The notes beneath the pieces are model-generated. The model was not told the DNA's origin, made no database searches, and was given only the letters and a program-made list of their open reading frames with translations. A program made the translations under genes and the position numbers. Positions 9,475 through 18,013 of a stretch of DNA of 43,608 nt are shown here, one piece after another (position 1 is the first letter of the stretch; each line of letters starts with the position of its first letter). This DNA comes from Sphingomonadaceae bacterium (GTDB taxonomy: Bacteria; Pseudomonadota; Alphaproteobacteria; Sphingomonadales; Sphingomonadaceae): the NCBI GenBank assembly GCA_025356175.1, contig JANXUP010000044.1, forward strand, positions 1 through 43,608, given 5' to 3'.

Positions 9475-9756
9475 GTGAACGTGACCTCGGCCGTGGCAAT
9501 CTACGTATTGTTCTGGGTACTCGGCGCGTTTTTGGTCATGCCATTTGGACTGAGGACGCATGACGATACCCGTGCCGAGCTCGTCCAGGGTCAGGTCAGT
9601 AGTGCGCCGGTCAACTTCAATCCCAAGCGCATTGCGCTGCGCGCTACCGCACTGTCAGTGCTGATGTTCGGCTTGTACTACGCCAACTACGTCCATGGTT
9701 GGCTGACCGTCGACAGTATCGACGTTACCCAATGGTTTGGTTCGAAGAACGGTTAG
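9475..9756 (+). CDS. DUF1467 family small membrane protein
   Basis: A 93-residue protein with two predicted membrane helices: about residues 4-24 (AVAIYVLFWVLGAFLVMPFG) and 58-78 (ATALSVLMFGLYYANYVHGW). The sequence between them, LRTHDDTRAELVQGQVSSAP, has the DUF1467 look. The function is unknown. The start is GTG at 9475, two bases after the RNase J stop, so it is probably the last gene of the nuo-birA-coaX-rnj transcription unit. The stop TAG overlaps the stop of the convergent coiled-coil gene by four bases (9753-9756). Confidence 0.88.
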   Translation: MNVTSAVAIYVLFWVLGAFLVMPFGLRTHDDTRAELVQGQVSSAPVNFNPKRIALRATALSVLMFGLYYANYVHGWLTVDSIDVTQWFGSKNG

Positions 9757-12359
9757 TTGCGCAGGCGTTCGATGCCCTGGGCCAGCGCAACGTAGAGCTT
9801 GCCCATATCTGATGAAAGCAGCGTCACGCCCAAAGCGTGGCCATCGCGCGTCGACAGTAGTTGGCGCAGCATCGCTTCGAAATCGTGTATGTAGCGGCTT
9901 ACATGCTCGCGAAAATCGCGGTCGTTTTCGTAATGGTGGGCCACCGCTTTCGTTTCGCTGGCATCGAGCAGGCGCACTGCGCGGCGCGTGAAGATGCCCC
10001 GGTCGCCCTTCAGGTATGCCGCCCAGGCGGTATCGGTGACGTCGCTGTCGAGCGCGCGCGCCAGATCGATCGCGTTGGAATTGAGGCTTTCGGTGATCAG
10101 CGCGACTCGCCGCGCGAAGTCGTTGTCGACCTGCTCTTCAGCCCGGTTGCGGGCATGCGCGACCCGGCGTTCAAGGTTCCCGGCCAGCTCGTTGACCTTC
10201 GCCAACTGATCGCGCAGCTGCATGGCAGCATCGCGGCTCGCCCCTGCAGCCTTGGCCGATGCTTCTTCCAGTTGCCCGGCAAGTTGCGTCGCGCGGTCGC
10301 GCAAGGCCGCATCGATGGCCGCCCCGCTTTCGGCACCGATCCGCCCGGCCAGTGCTGAGATTGCTTCCGCGCTCATGCTCTCGATCCCGGCAACAGCTTC
10401 GCGCGCGCCCCTGTTCAATTGCTCGATCGCGCTGGTAAGCTGGCCTTGCGCCAGCTCGGCAATCTCAAGGCTGTCAGTGCGGATTCGGTCGATTGCTGAC
10501 TGCAACTGCGTCAGGCTCCCAGTGTGCTGGGCCTGCCCTTCAGAAACTTGCGCATGCAGCAGGCCGATCTGCTCTGAGGCGCCAATCAGTATGTCCCGGC
10601 TTTGCGCGGCCTGCGCCAGCAATGATTCGCCGCGCGATGCCGCTTCGCCGGACAGTGAGTGGACCGCACGAACGCGCTCTTCGATCTTGCTTAGCCTGCC
10701 TTCGCTGATGCCGATGGCTTGGGGCAGGTTCTCTGAGGTGTGCTGGACACTTGCCTGGATAAGCTCGAGCAAGCGGACGGCATTGTCGGTCAGCACGGCA
10801 ACCGCGCTATCGGCGCCGGCGATAGCGGTACCGCTCGCCTCAAGGTACTGGACAATGTTGGCAGCCCCGCTGCCCAACTTGCCTTCGACTATCTCACCCT
10901 GCTCGGCGAGGGTGGAAAGTTGAATGGAAAATGCCGAAAGCCTTGTACCCACATCATCATGGCGAGCCGACAGGGCTTCAAGGTGCGCATCCTGGGCACC
11001 GAGCTGCACCGTTGTGGCTTCGTCGAATGCTGCCATCTGATTGCCAAGCTTTGCCAAAAATGCCTCGTGGCGCTGGTCAAAATCAGCTTGGCGTTGTTCA
11101 AGTTCCTGCGAGAACATTCGGTCTCGCTCGACCAGTCGCTCGTCCACTTGCGCCGCTTCGCTCGACAGTTCGGCAAGCCGCGTGCGGGCCGATTCCATTG
11201 CTTTGGCGTCGATGTCGCCGACTTTGGCGATGGCCTCGCGCAAGTTTTCCTCAAGCTGGGTAATCGCTTCGCGCCAGGCGTCGAGCGCGCCGCTCTCACC
11301 CTCACGGAGCGAGCGCACCAAAGCTGTGCTCTCGTCGCGGACGGCGTTCAGGCGCGCGCGCAGCGAGGTAATGCTGTCAGCCTCTTGCGCATCAAGCAGG
11401 GCGCGTGCTTCCACTAGCTCCGTGCCTAGCGCTGCCGCTCGGCTGCGGATTGCGGCGAGGGCTTCCAATTCCTGCCTATCGAGCTGGGTGCGGACCTGCT
11501 CGCCAGATTCGGCCAATGCGGCAAAACGTTGGTCGGCGATCGTGCCGAGCTGGTCGGTCTGGCTGGTGAATTCGCCGATGCATTCGTTGACTAGATCACG
11601 CAGGGTCAGAACCTGGCGTTCGCTGGCCTGGCCAAATTCGTTGAGTTTCTTGAAGCCACTGATCAGGATATCGAGCTGGCCATGCGCAGTGCGCCCGGCA
11701 TTGCCGATATTGTTGGTCACGTCCTTGGCCGAGCTGGCAATAACGGGTAGCTGGCCGCGCAGCTTCTCCATGTTTTCGAGCGCGGCGGTACTGACGTCAC
11801 CGATTGCTTCGATCCGCGTGCCGTTGTCTTGGATCAGGCTGGCGAGCCGCTCGGCATGCTGCGAAAGCCGTTCGGTGGCAACGCGGCCGAGCGAATCGAT
11901 ATCGCGCGATTGAGCGGCGATGAATTCGCGGGCCAGGCTAAGTTCGCGGTTGACCGTGGTCAGGCGCAGCTCAAGCCGACTCGATTCATCGCTGAGCATG
12001 CGAGCGGTGTCACCAAAGCGCGCCGCCTCGGCGCGGCTGTTGCGCATTGCGACAAGCCAGCACAGCGCGATCAGCGCGGGCGGGATTGCCCAGTCGCGCA
12101 GCCAAGCGGTCCACTGCAGTGTGCTCCCGCCCTCCCGCATCATATCCATATTGGCGACCGCGAACAGTACGGTCCAGCCAAGCACTGCGCAGATCGCCAG
12201 CACGGCCGCAAGTGCGGCACCCCAGCGGCGGCGCGGTGTGGGTTCCTCCCACCAGTCTTCGTCCGCTGCCACGGTATCGAGTACGAGTTCGTCAGGCACT
12301 GCATCGAACCCGGTATCGGGCGTTAGCATGTCGACGGCGGCGATGGTTCCCCTGCTCAT
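9753..12359 (-). CDS. Large membrane-anchored coiled-coil protein of unknown function
   Basis: I do not recognise a named family. The 868-residue product starts with an acidic segment (residues 1-40), then two membrane helices at about 45-70 and 85-105. These are followed by about 700 residues of almost unbroken helix rich in Ala, Gln, Glu, Leu and Arg, with few prolines. Repeated Ser/Thr-Leu-Ala-x-x-x-Glu patterns suggest long coiled coils, as in methyl-accepting receptors or septation and polar-scaffold proteins. There is no MCP hairpin motif, kinase or enzyme domain. The last 110 residues (from about EEQVDNDFARRVALITE) look more globular. A second in-frame ATG ten codons downstream is a possible start. 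It is divergent from the Hpt-like gene, with 70 bases between them, which suggests shared control. Confidence 0.8.
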   Translation of the reverse strand: MSRGTIAAVDMLTPDTGFDAVPDELVLDTVAADEDWWEEPTPRRRWGAALAAVLAICAVLGWTVLFAVANMDMMREGGSTLQWTAWLRDWAIPPALIALCWLVAMRNSRAEAARFGDTARMLSDESSRLELRLTTVNRELSLAREFIAAQSRDIDSLGRVATERLSQHAERLASLIQDNGTRIEAIGDVSTAALENMEKLRGQLPVIASSAKDVTNNIGNAGRTAHGQLDILISGFKKLNEFGQASERQVLTLRDLVNECIGEFTSQTDQLGTIADQRFAALAESGEQVRTQLDRQELEALAAIRSRAAALGTELVEARALLDAQEADSITSLRARLNAVRDESTALVRSLREGESGALDAWREAITQLEENLREAIAKVGDIDAKAMESARTRLAELSSEAAQVDERLVERDRMFSQELEQRQADFDQRHEAFLAKLGNQMAAFDEATTVQLGAQDAHLEALSARHDDVGTRLSAFSIQLSTLAEQGEIVEGKLGSGAANIVQYLEASGTAIAGADSAVAVLTDNAVRLLELIQASVQHTSENLPQAIGISEGRLSKIEERVRAVHSLSGEAASRGESLLAQAAQSRDILIGASEQIGLLHAQVSEGQAQHTGSLTQLQSAIDRIRTDSLEIAELAQGQLTSAIEQLNRGAREAVAGIESMSAEAISALAGRIGAESGAAIDAALRDRATQLAGQLEEASAKAAGASRDAAMQLRDQLAKVNELAGNLERRVAHARNRAEEQVDNDFARRVALITESLNSNAIDLARALDSDVTDTAWAAYLKGDRGIFTRRAVRLLDASETKAVAHHYENDRDFREHVSRYIHDFEAMLRQLLSTRDGHALGVTLLSSDMGKLYVALAQGIERLRN

Positions 12360-12429
12360 GCCGACGTGTTTACCATGAATGCGCAGTGGATAAACCCCGG
12401 TTTAACCAATCCGGGCTACCGAGCTTATC

Positions 12430-12732
12430 ATGGCATACGAAGCAGGCACTCTCGACGCGACCCTCGCAGCCGCCGCGGGAACCGATCCGGCGCTGTTTGC
12501 CGAGCTGCGCCAAGCATTTACCGAGAGCGCAGAGCGGCAGTTGGACCTGATGTGTCGCTCACGCTGTGACGGTAACTGGCACATGGCGGCGATGCGTCTC
12601 AAAGGGCTAGCCGCCAGTTTTCATGCCGAACCCTTGCTTGAACTGGCCGGTGAGGCCCTCGACGGCGCACCAGGTGATCCCAGCGTGCTTCGCCGTATCG
12701 GCCGGTTTCTGGACGATTTTTCAGCCGCTTGA
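12430..12732 (+). CDS. Hpt-like four-helix protein lacking the canonical phospho-histidine
   Basis: The 100-residue product aligns by eye with histidine phosphotransfer domains: an initial DPALFAELRQAFTESAERQL helix, then the H-box region NWHMAAMRLKGLAASFHA, then a leucine-rich helix and a C-terminal helix. In active Hpt domains the box reads A-H-x-L-K-G. Here it reads A-M-R-L-K-G, so Met55 replaces the phospho-accepting His. The LKG signature is kept, and another His (51) sits one helical turn earlier. It may be a pseudo-phosphotransfer adaptor, or use His51. It heads a same-strand set of four genes ending in a kinase-like protein with a similar loss. The ATG at 12430 has only a weak ribosome-binding site. 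Confidence 0.75.
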   Translation: MAYEAGTLDATLAAAAGTDPALFAELRQAFTESAERQLDLMCRSRCDGNWHMAAMRLKGLAASFHAEPLLELAGEALDGAPGDPSVLRRIGRFLDDFSAA

Positions 12733-12818
12733 CGCAAGCCTTTGAGCTGGCGGGCGGCATTCGCTTGGCACGGTGCCCGGCGTCCCCTAAAAGACCTGCC
12801 TTCACCCCCGAAATGCAC

Positions 12819-12832
12819 GGAGAAAACGGCTG
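12819..12832 (+). promoter_or_regulatory. Ribosome-binding site placed for a CTG start
   Basis: GGAG at 12819-12822 is followed by seven bases and then CTG at 12830-12832. The in-frame sequence after this CTG (RVALLSFAEIAPESALSRAF) looks like real protein and joins smoothly to the membrane-protein frame. No ATG, GTG or TTG occurs in that frame between the stop at 12788-12790 and the GTG at 12929. The spacing therefore argues for initiation at CTG. Confidence 0.5.
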
Positions 12833-14035
12833 CGGGTTGCGCTATTATCTTTTGCCGAAATTGCGCCGGAAAGCGCGCTTTCGCGCGCATTCCTGCAGGT
12901 CGGCGGGCTCACTGTCGCGCGTCAGCAGGTGGGAATTGCGCTAGCGCTTGGCTGTGAGCGGATCGTATGCATTGCTCAGGTCCTGACATCCGATATCGTG
13001 CAACTGCAGCATGTGGCCGAGGCGCGCGGGGCGCAGTTCAATGTGATAGCCGGGGCTCGGCCCTTGCTGGGCCTGGTCAGCGCCGCAGACGAAGTGATCG
13101 TTCTGGCTGACGGGCTGTTCAGTTCCACGGCGGAAACGGTTGACCTGCTTTCTGAAAGCCAGAGCGTGCTTGTGCAACCGATCGAACAGGGCCTGGCCGC
13201 CGGTTTCGAACGTATTGACCTCAATCACGCCGCGGCCGGGGCAATGCGCATCCCGGGGCGACTGGTCGAGCAGATCGCGACCTTGCCGACTGATTGTGAT
13301 CCGATTTCGGCGCTTCAGCGGATCGCCTTGCAGAGCGGCGTGCGGCAGCGCCCGATCCCGATGCCAGGGCAGGATGGCTTGTTCTGGTCGCTGGTGCGCA
13401 GCGATGCCGAAGCGCACACGATCGAGCCGCAATGGATCCGCCAACGCACGCGCGATACGGTTCCGCTTGGTCCTGCGCGAGGATTGGCGCTTGTTGCGGT
13501 GCGCAGTTTCGGTCCGGCCTTGCTGCATGCTGGAACCGGTTCGCGGGCCTTGGTTATCGCGGCGGTCGTGGTGGCATTGCTCGCGCTTGGTGCTGGCTGG
13601 TTCGCGCTGCCGCTGATTGGCCTGACCCTGACGGCGCTGGGTTGGATCCTGCGCGAAAGCGCTGCCTTGCTGGCGCGGATCGAATACGACGGCGGACCCA
13701 AAAGGCGCGGAATTGACAGCCTTACGGCCTACGGCTGGGCGATCGATGCGGTAATCGTTCTGCTCATGGGCTGGGCAACGGCGCTCGATCCTGGGCACAA
13801 CTTGATCGACCGGCTGTTTCCGCCGTTCATGCTGATCGCTCAGCTTCGCATCCTGGCCGCTATCCACGATGGTCGGTGGGGGGCTTGGCTTACCGACCGC
13901 AGTCTTCTGTCGCTCGTCTTGATCGGTGCGATCCTTGGCCGCATCGGCAGTGAAGCCGCACATGGCGGTGCGGTCCTTGCCGCGATCGTTATTCTTGTGC
14001 TGCTTGGCCAGAAATCGCAGCTAACGCGACCTTAA
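12830..14035 (+). CDS. Unknown protein with N-terminal alpha/beta domain and C-terminal membrane helices
   Basis: No named family is recognised with certainty. Residues 1 to about 200 look like a soluble alpha/beta fold: FLQVGGLTVARQQVGIALALGC, then ERIVCIA, and a segment with RGAQFNVIAGARPLLGLV. This resembles nucleotidyltransferase-like (GT-A) proteins, but I see no clear metal-binding DxD, so this is a guess. Residues 215-400 hold four to six membrane helices. The start is set at CTG 12830, with GGAG seven bases upstream. A conventional caller would choose GTG at 12929 and lose 33 plausible residues. The stop lies 12 bases before the next gene, so it is probably co-transcribed with it. Confidence 0.68.
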   Translation: MRVALLSFAEIAPESALSRAFLQVGGLTVARQQVGIALALGCERIVCIAQVLTSDIVQLQHVAEARGAQFNVIAGARPLLGLVSAADEVIVLADGLFSSTAETVDLLSESQSVLVQPIEQGLAAGFERIDLNHAAAGAMRIPGRLVEQIATLPTDCDPISALQRIALQSGVRQRPIPMPGQDGLFWSLVRSDAEAHTIEPQWIRQRTRDTVPLGPARGLALVAVRSFGPALLHAGTGSRALVIAAVVVALLALGAGWFALPLIGLTLTALGWILRESAALLARIEYDGGPKRRGIDSLTAYGWAIDAVIVLLMGWATALDPGHNLIDRLFPPFMLIAQLRILAAIHDGRWGAWLTDRSLLSLVLIGAILGRIGSEAAHGGAVLAAIVILVLLGQKSQLTRP

Positions 14036-14047
14036 CCAAGCAGCGCT

Positions 14048-15016
14048 ATGGCGCAGATCATGGACCAGAATAATGCCCACGTGCCGATAGCCGGAAACGT
14101 TGAGACCGTCCTCCGCGGTGAGCTTGCGCATGGCGACGCGTTGATTTCGACGATTGCCCCAATCTTGCGCCACCTGCTGGCCAATGACGAACATTCGGTC
14201 TTCAGCGACGAAATCATCGCCCGGGTTCGCGGCATGATGTCCGACATAGCCCGTCAGCTCCTGACCGAATACGAAGTTGCGTCCGATAATCCCGATCCGC
14301 ATGACCACAAGGCCGAACCGGTCGCGATGCTGGTTGAGGGGCTGATCGGTCACGCGGGCTTTCTTGCTCACATCCATGCGCTCTCGCTCGAATGGCAGCT
14401 GACTGAACGGATGCAGGCGCGGCTCGCGGTCGATCCCGTGCTGTCACCGCTGCTGCAGGCGCTGATCGCTTCAAGTGAGCCCGGCGTGGCCTCTGGAGCG
14501 ATGGCCCTGCTTGCTGCCCAGGCACGCTTCGCCACCAGTCAACGGCGGATGCAACTGGCCTATACCGAGCTTCCTGGCGATCTGCTTCACGCCGCCCTGC
14601 TGGTGTTGCGCAATGTGAGGGCGGACCAGGAAATAGCCGCACTGGTAGATCTGTCCGTGCGTGGCCGCTACAATGAAAGCCGCAGTCGGCTTGGCCTGAT
14701 TTCGCGTCTGGTTACCGGGATGGGCGGCGGCGCCACTGCCGCGCTGGCGGTGTCGCACGCCGGGGTCGGCATCTTCCTCAGCGCGCTGGCACTGGCATCG
14801 GGCCAGGACCGCGACATGACGGTTCTATCGACCAATGAAGGCCAGTTGGCGCGGCTTGCCCTGGCATTGCGGGCATCCGGATTGCGGGCGCAGGCAGTCG
14901 AGGAGCAGTTTGATTCGCTGCATCCCGAAGTGTCCTTGCCGGCCGGCTTTGAAAACCTGGGCAGCGATGCTGCCGCTGCGTTGCTGGCGCGCTCAGCCAA
15001 CTTTCCGGTAGGCTGA
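14048..15016 (+). CDS. Conserved-looking helical protein of unknown function
   Basis: This 322-residue protein is not assigned to a family. It appears soluble and mainly helical: there is no signal peptide, and only a short glycine/alanine-rich hydrophobic stretch near residues 218-250 (LVTGMGGGATAALAVSHAGV) that could be a weak membrane segment. The N-terminal 80 residues include the acidic helix SVFSDEIIARVRGMMSDIAR. Base composition matches the neighbours, so there is no sign of recent transfer. It sits 12 bases after the membrane-protein gene and 6 bases before the kinase-like gene, consistent with one operon and a shared role with them. Confidence 0.7.
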   Translation: MAQIMDQNNAHVPIAGNVETVLRGELAHGDALISTIAPILRHLLANDEHSVFSDEIIARVRGMMSDIARQLLTEYEVASDNPDPHDHKAEPVAMLVEGLIGHAGFLAHIHALSLEWQLTERMQARLAVDPVLSPLLQALIASSEPGVASGAMALLAAQARFATSQRRMQLAYTELPGDLLHAALLVLRNVRADQEIAALVDLSVRGRYNESRSRLGLISRLVTGMGGGATAALAVSHAGVGIFLSALALASGQDRDMTVLSTNEGQLARLALALRASGLRAQAVEEQFDSLHPEVSLPAGFENLGSDAAAALLARSANFPVG

Positions 15017-15022
15017 GCGCGA

Positions 15023-16432
15023 ATGAGCGAGGCCGCCGCCCTGGCGACAGCAGAGTGCGATGCCAGCGGGCAGCTGGTCAGCGCGCAAGAACCGCTGGCC
15101 GGTTTGCAGCATGCCTGCGGGGGCAGCATCCCGGGGGTGATTGCCATTCCGGCGTTGGGTGAACTGGTCGAAAAGGCCCACACGTTTGAGCTCAAGCTGG
15201 CCCGGGTCATCCGAGCCCACGATGGCCAGGAGCAGATTACCGCGTGGGTTGAAGTCGAGCCCAAGACAGACGGTTACGGTATCCGCGTCACCAGTTGGCA
15301 GGTGGGGGATACGCCGCCAGAAGACCCAGCCACGATCAACGAACACCGTGCGGCGATCGATCGCAGCCTGGCCGAACTTACCGCCCAACTTGGCGCCGAT
15401 CAGGCGCTGCGCAGTGTCGATACCAGCGCCGCTGATCTGGCCGAACTGGTCGAAGCGATGCAAGGCGGGCTGGGCCAACCGTGGACCGAATTCGTCGAAA
15501 TCGACGGTGTCGCACACGAACAGCCCATGCACTGGCGTTTGCTCGACGGCGCCGAGATCAGGGTTGCTGGTTCGGTCCGGCGCTGGCGCGCCAACCTCCT
15601 GCCGCACCAAGTTCCCGGTGAAAATCCGGCCGGATTTGAACTTTGCCTGACCGCAGACAGTCCCTTGCCGCCGCAAGCTCCGCCAGTTCTGCCGAGTGTG
15701 ATCTTGCCCAGCAACAGCCAGGGCCTAGTCGGGCGTGACATGGCACCGGTGTTGCGCCAGCCGATTGCCCGGATCATCGCCAACGCCGAGACTATTCGCA
15801 ACCGCATGGCCGGTCCGCTGGCCGATGAGTATAGCCAGTATGCAGCCGATATTGCTTCTGCCGGGCAGCATCTGCTGGCGCTGGTTGAGGATCTTGCGGA
15901 CCTCGAAGTTGTCGAAGCCGACCAATTCAATACCGCACCGGACCGGATCGACCTGGCCGATGTGGCCCGCCGCGCTGCCGGAATTCTGGGTGTTCGCGCC
16001 AACGAGCGCGGGATTTCGATCGATGCCCCGAAATTGGGCGAAAGCCTGCCGGCGATTGCCGAATTTCGGCGCGTGTTGCAGGTGCTGCTTAACCTTGTCG
16101 GTAATGCGATCCGCTATGCCCCGGACAAGTCATCGGTCTGGATCAGGCTGGAAGACGCCGGCAATCGCGCACGGATCATCGTTGCCGACCAGGGGCCAGG
16201 CTTGACCGAGGACCAGCAGGTCAAGGTGTTCGAGAAGTTCGAACGTCTCGGCCGCAGCGGCGAGGACGGCGGATCAGGCCTTGGCCTTTATATCTCGCGC
16301 CGCCTCGCCCGCGCCATGAGCGGTGATCTGACTGTAGAAAGCGCGCCCGGTCAGGGCGCGCGATTTGTGCTTGAAGTGCCGGCCGACTTACTGGCTCACG
16401 CCCCCACTACGGCGCACCAGAACGAAGACTAG
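15023..16432 (+). CDS. Histidine-kinase-like protein with intact ATPase domain but altered H-box
   Basis: The 469-residue product has a soluble N-terminal region (1-235) with no membrane helix and a possible PAS-like sensor, then a dimerisation helix pair (238-310), then a HATPase domain (about 345-465). ATP-binding motifs are complete: N-box Asn361 in LLNLVGNAIRYAP, G1 box ADQGPGL (Asp389), F box VFEKFERLG and G2 box GSGLGLYISRRLA. The H-box normally reads H-E-L-R-x-P-L. Here it is P-V-L-R-Q-P-I, so Pro242 replaces the phospho-accepting His. It may be a pseudokinase like DivL in Caulobacter, which has Tyr there, though the overall architecture is different. No response regulator gene is adjacent. 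Its 3' end overlaps the opposite-strand small membrane protein by 45 bases. Confidence 0.85.
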   Translation: MSEAAALATAECDASGQLVSAQEPLAGLQHACGGSIPGVIAIPALGELVEKAHTFELKLARVIRAHDGQEQITAWVEVEPKTDGYGIRVTSWQVGDTPPEDPATINEHRAAIDRSLAELTAQLGADQALRSVDTSAADLAELVEAMQGGLGQPWTEFVEIDGVAHEQPMHWRLLDGAEIRVAGSVRRWRANLLPHQVPGENPAGFELCLTADSPLPPQAPPVLPSVILPSNSQGLVGRDMAPVLRQPIARIIANAETIRNRMAGPLADEYSQYAADIASAGQHLLALVEDLADLEVVEADQFNTAPDRIDLADVARRAAGILGVRANERGISIDAPKLGESLPAIAEFRRVLQVLLNLVGNAIRYAPDKSSVWIRLEDAGNRARIIVADQGPGLTEDQQVKVFEKFERLGRSGEDGGSGLGLYISRRLARAMSGDLTVESAPGQGARFVLEVPADLLAHAPTTAHQNED

Positions 16433-16600
16433 CAATCCGACTGCAGCCAGAATGGCGCCGTTGTAAGCCCACTGACGGTCCGCCAGCATGAAGCTACTGG
16501 CTGGCCACATGATAATCCCCAAGCCTTGGCCGATCCACAGCAGGCCCATCAGGACCGCCAGGATCGCGACGATCGAAATCAGCGTTTTAACAATGCCCAT
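16388..16600 (-). CDS. Small two-helix membrane protein of unknown function
   Basis: A 70-residue protein with two hydrophobic helices: residues 5-30 (KTLISIVAILAVLMGLLWIGQG) and 44-64 (WAYNGAILAAVGLLVFVLV), followed by a basic tail. The family is not known to me. AGGGG lies eight bases before the ATG on the minus strand, which supports expression. It is 63 bases downstream of gltA on the same strand and could be read from the gltA transcript. The last 45 bases overlap the end of the kinase-like gene on the other strand. Confidence 0.72.
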   Translation of the reverse strand: MGIVKTLISIVAILAVLMGLLWIGQGLGIIMWPASSFMLADRQWAYNGAILAAVGLLVFVLVRRSGGVSQ

Positions 16601-16663
16601 GGCAAAAACCCCTTACCCGACGCTTGTTGCTTGGCGCGCCGGAATAGGTGTTTCCGCGATTGT

Positions 16664-17947
16664 TCAGCGATTGTCGAGCGGAACGTACTCGCGCGCGGTC
16701 GGGCCGGTGTAGAGCTGACGCGGACGGCCAATCTTCTGGCCGGGATCGCTGATCATCTCGTTCCACTGGGCTACCCAGCCAACGGTGCGGGCCAGGGCGA
16801 AGAGCACGGTGAACATCGTGGTCGGGAAGCCGATCGCCGACAGGATGATGCCCGAATAGAAGTCGACGTTGGGAAACAGCTTCTTTTCGATGAAGTACGG
16901 ATCGTTGAGCGCCATTTCTTCGAGCTGCAGCGCGACTTCGAAAATCGGATCGTTCACCTTCAGCGCTGTCAGAACCTCGCGCACCGTCTTCTGCATCACG
17001 GTCGCACGCGGATCGTAGTTTTTGTAGACGCGGTGGCCGAAACCCATCAGGCGGAACGGGTCATTCTTATCCTTCGCACGTTCGATATAGTGCGGGATCT
17101 TGTCCGGCGTACCGATCTCTTTGAGCATGTTGAGCGCGGCTTCATTCGCGCCGCCATGCGCCGGGCCCCACAGACAGGCGATGCCCGCAGCGATGCAGGC
17201 AAACGGATTGGCGCCAGACGAACCGGCGAGCCGCACGGTCGAGGTTGAGGCGTTCTGCTCGTGATCGGCGTGGAGGATAAAGATGCGGTCCAGCGCCTGT
17301 TCGACAACCGGGTTGACCACATAGGGCTCCGCCGGGACACCGAAAGTCATCCGCAGGAAATTGCCGGTGTAGCTCAGCGAGTTATCTGGATAGACGAAGG
17401 GCTGGCCGACCGAATACTTGTAAGCCATGGCAGCGATCGTCGGCATCTTGGCGATCAGGCGGTGGCTGCTGATCTTGCGGTGCACCGGATCGGAAATGTC
17501 CGTGCTGTCGTGGTAAAAGGCCGAAAGCGCGCCGACGACGCCGCACATGATCGCCATCGGGTGTGCATCGCGGCGGAACCCGCGATAGAAGGTCGCCAGC
17601 TGCTCATGCAGCATGGTGTGACGGGTAATGGTGCGGCTGAATTCGTCAAGCTCCGCACTGCTCGGTAATTCGCCGTTGAGGAGCAGATAGCTGACTTCCA
17701 TGAAGCTTGAATTTTCGGACAGTTCCTCGATTGAAAAGCCGCGGTGCAGCAGCACGCCTTCATCGCCGTCGATGTAGGTCAGCGCGCTTTCACAGCTTGC
17801 GGTCGAGGTGAAGCCCGGATCGTATGTGAACATGCCCGTCTGGGCGTAGAGCTTGCGGATATCGATCACATCGGGGCCGACCGATCCCGACAAGACGGGA
17901 TAGGAGTATTCCTCGTTGCCTGCGATCAGCCTGGCGTCGTTGCTCAC
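16664..17947 (-). CDS. gltA: Citrate synthase
   Basis: The first enzyme of the tricarboxylic acid cycle, which condenses oxaloacetate with acetyl-CoA to citrate. The 427-residue length and the N-terminal small domain ([20 protein letters not shown]) indicate the type II, NADH-sensitive hexameric form found in many Gram-negative bacteria. Catalytic segments are visible: [23 protein letters not shown] and the C-terminal [13 protein letters not shown]. Two in-frame GTG codons compete as start. The one at 17947 has AAGGAG eight bases upstream, while the one at 17956 has no space for a ribosome-binding site, so the shorter form is chosen. A perfect 21-base inverted repeat lies in the leader. Confidence 0.97.
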   Translation of the reverse strand: MSNDARLIAGNEEYSYPVLSGSVGPDVIDIRKLYAQTGMFTYDPGFTSTASCESALTYIDGDEGVLLHRGFSIEELSENSSFMEVSYLLLNGELPSSAELDEFSRTITRHTMLHEQLATFYRGFRRDAHPMAIMCGVVGALSAFYHDSTDISDPVHRKISSHRLIAKMPTIAAMAYKYSVGQPFVYPDNSLSYTGNFLRMTFGVPAEPYVVNPVVEQALDRIFILHADHEQNASTSTVRLAGSSGANPFACIAAGIACLWGPAHGGANEAALNMLKEIGTPDKIPHYIERAKDKNDPFRLMGFGHRVYKNYDPRATVMQKTVREVLTALKVNDPIFEVALQLEEMALNDPYFIEKKLFPNVDFYSGIILSAIGFPTTMFTVLFALARTVGWVAQWNEMISDPGQKIGRPRQLYTGPTAREYVPLDNR

Positions 17948-17955
17948 CTGTTGCA

Positions 17956-17961
17956 CTCCTT
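17956..17961 (-). promoter_or_regulatory. gltA ribosome-binding site that decides the start codon
   Basis: AAGGAG on the minus strand, eight bases before the GTG at 17945-17947. It overlaps the upstream in-frame GTG at 17954-17956, which therefore cannot use it. This supports the 427-residue form of citrate synthase. Confidence 0.75.
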
Positions 17962-17992
17962 ATCAAAGTCCGGCCTTCGCGGGCGGCTCGCG

Positions 17993-18013
17993 TTGCGGCA
18001 GCATCTGCCGCAA
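17993..18013. promoter_or_regulatory. Perfect inverted repeat upstream of gltA
   Basis: TTGCGGCAG at 17993-18001 is followed by three bases and its exact reverse complement CTGCCGCAA at 18005-18013. It lies 46 bases upstream of the gltA start, in the 209-base divergent spacer between gltA and comEC. It could be an operator for a dimeric regulator or a hairpin in the gltA leader. I know no specific regulator for this sequence. Confidence 0.5.

Noticed and set aside
10740..11913. Plus-strand open frames opposite the coiled-coil gene
   Set aside because: The minus-strand frame is continuous for 868 codons with coherent helical composition, and the plus-strand pieces are short and Ser/Arg-rich without motifs.
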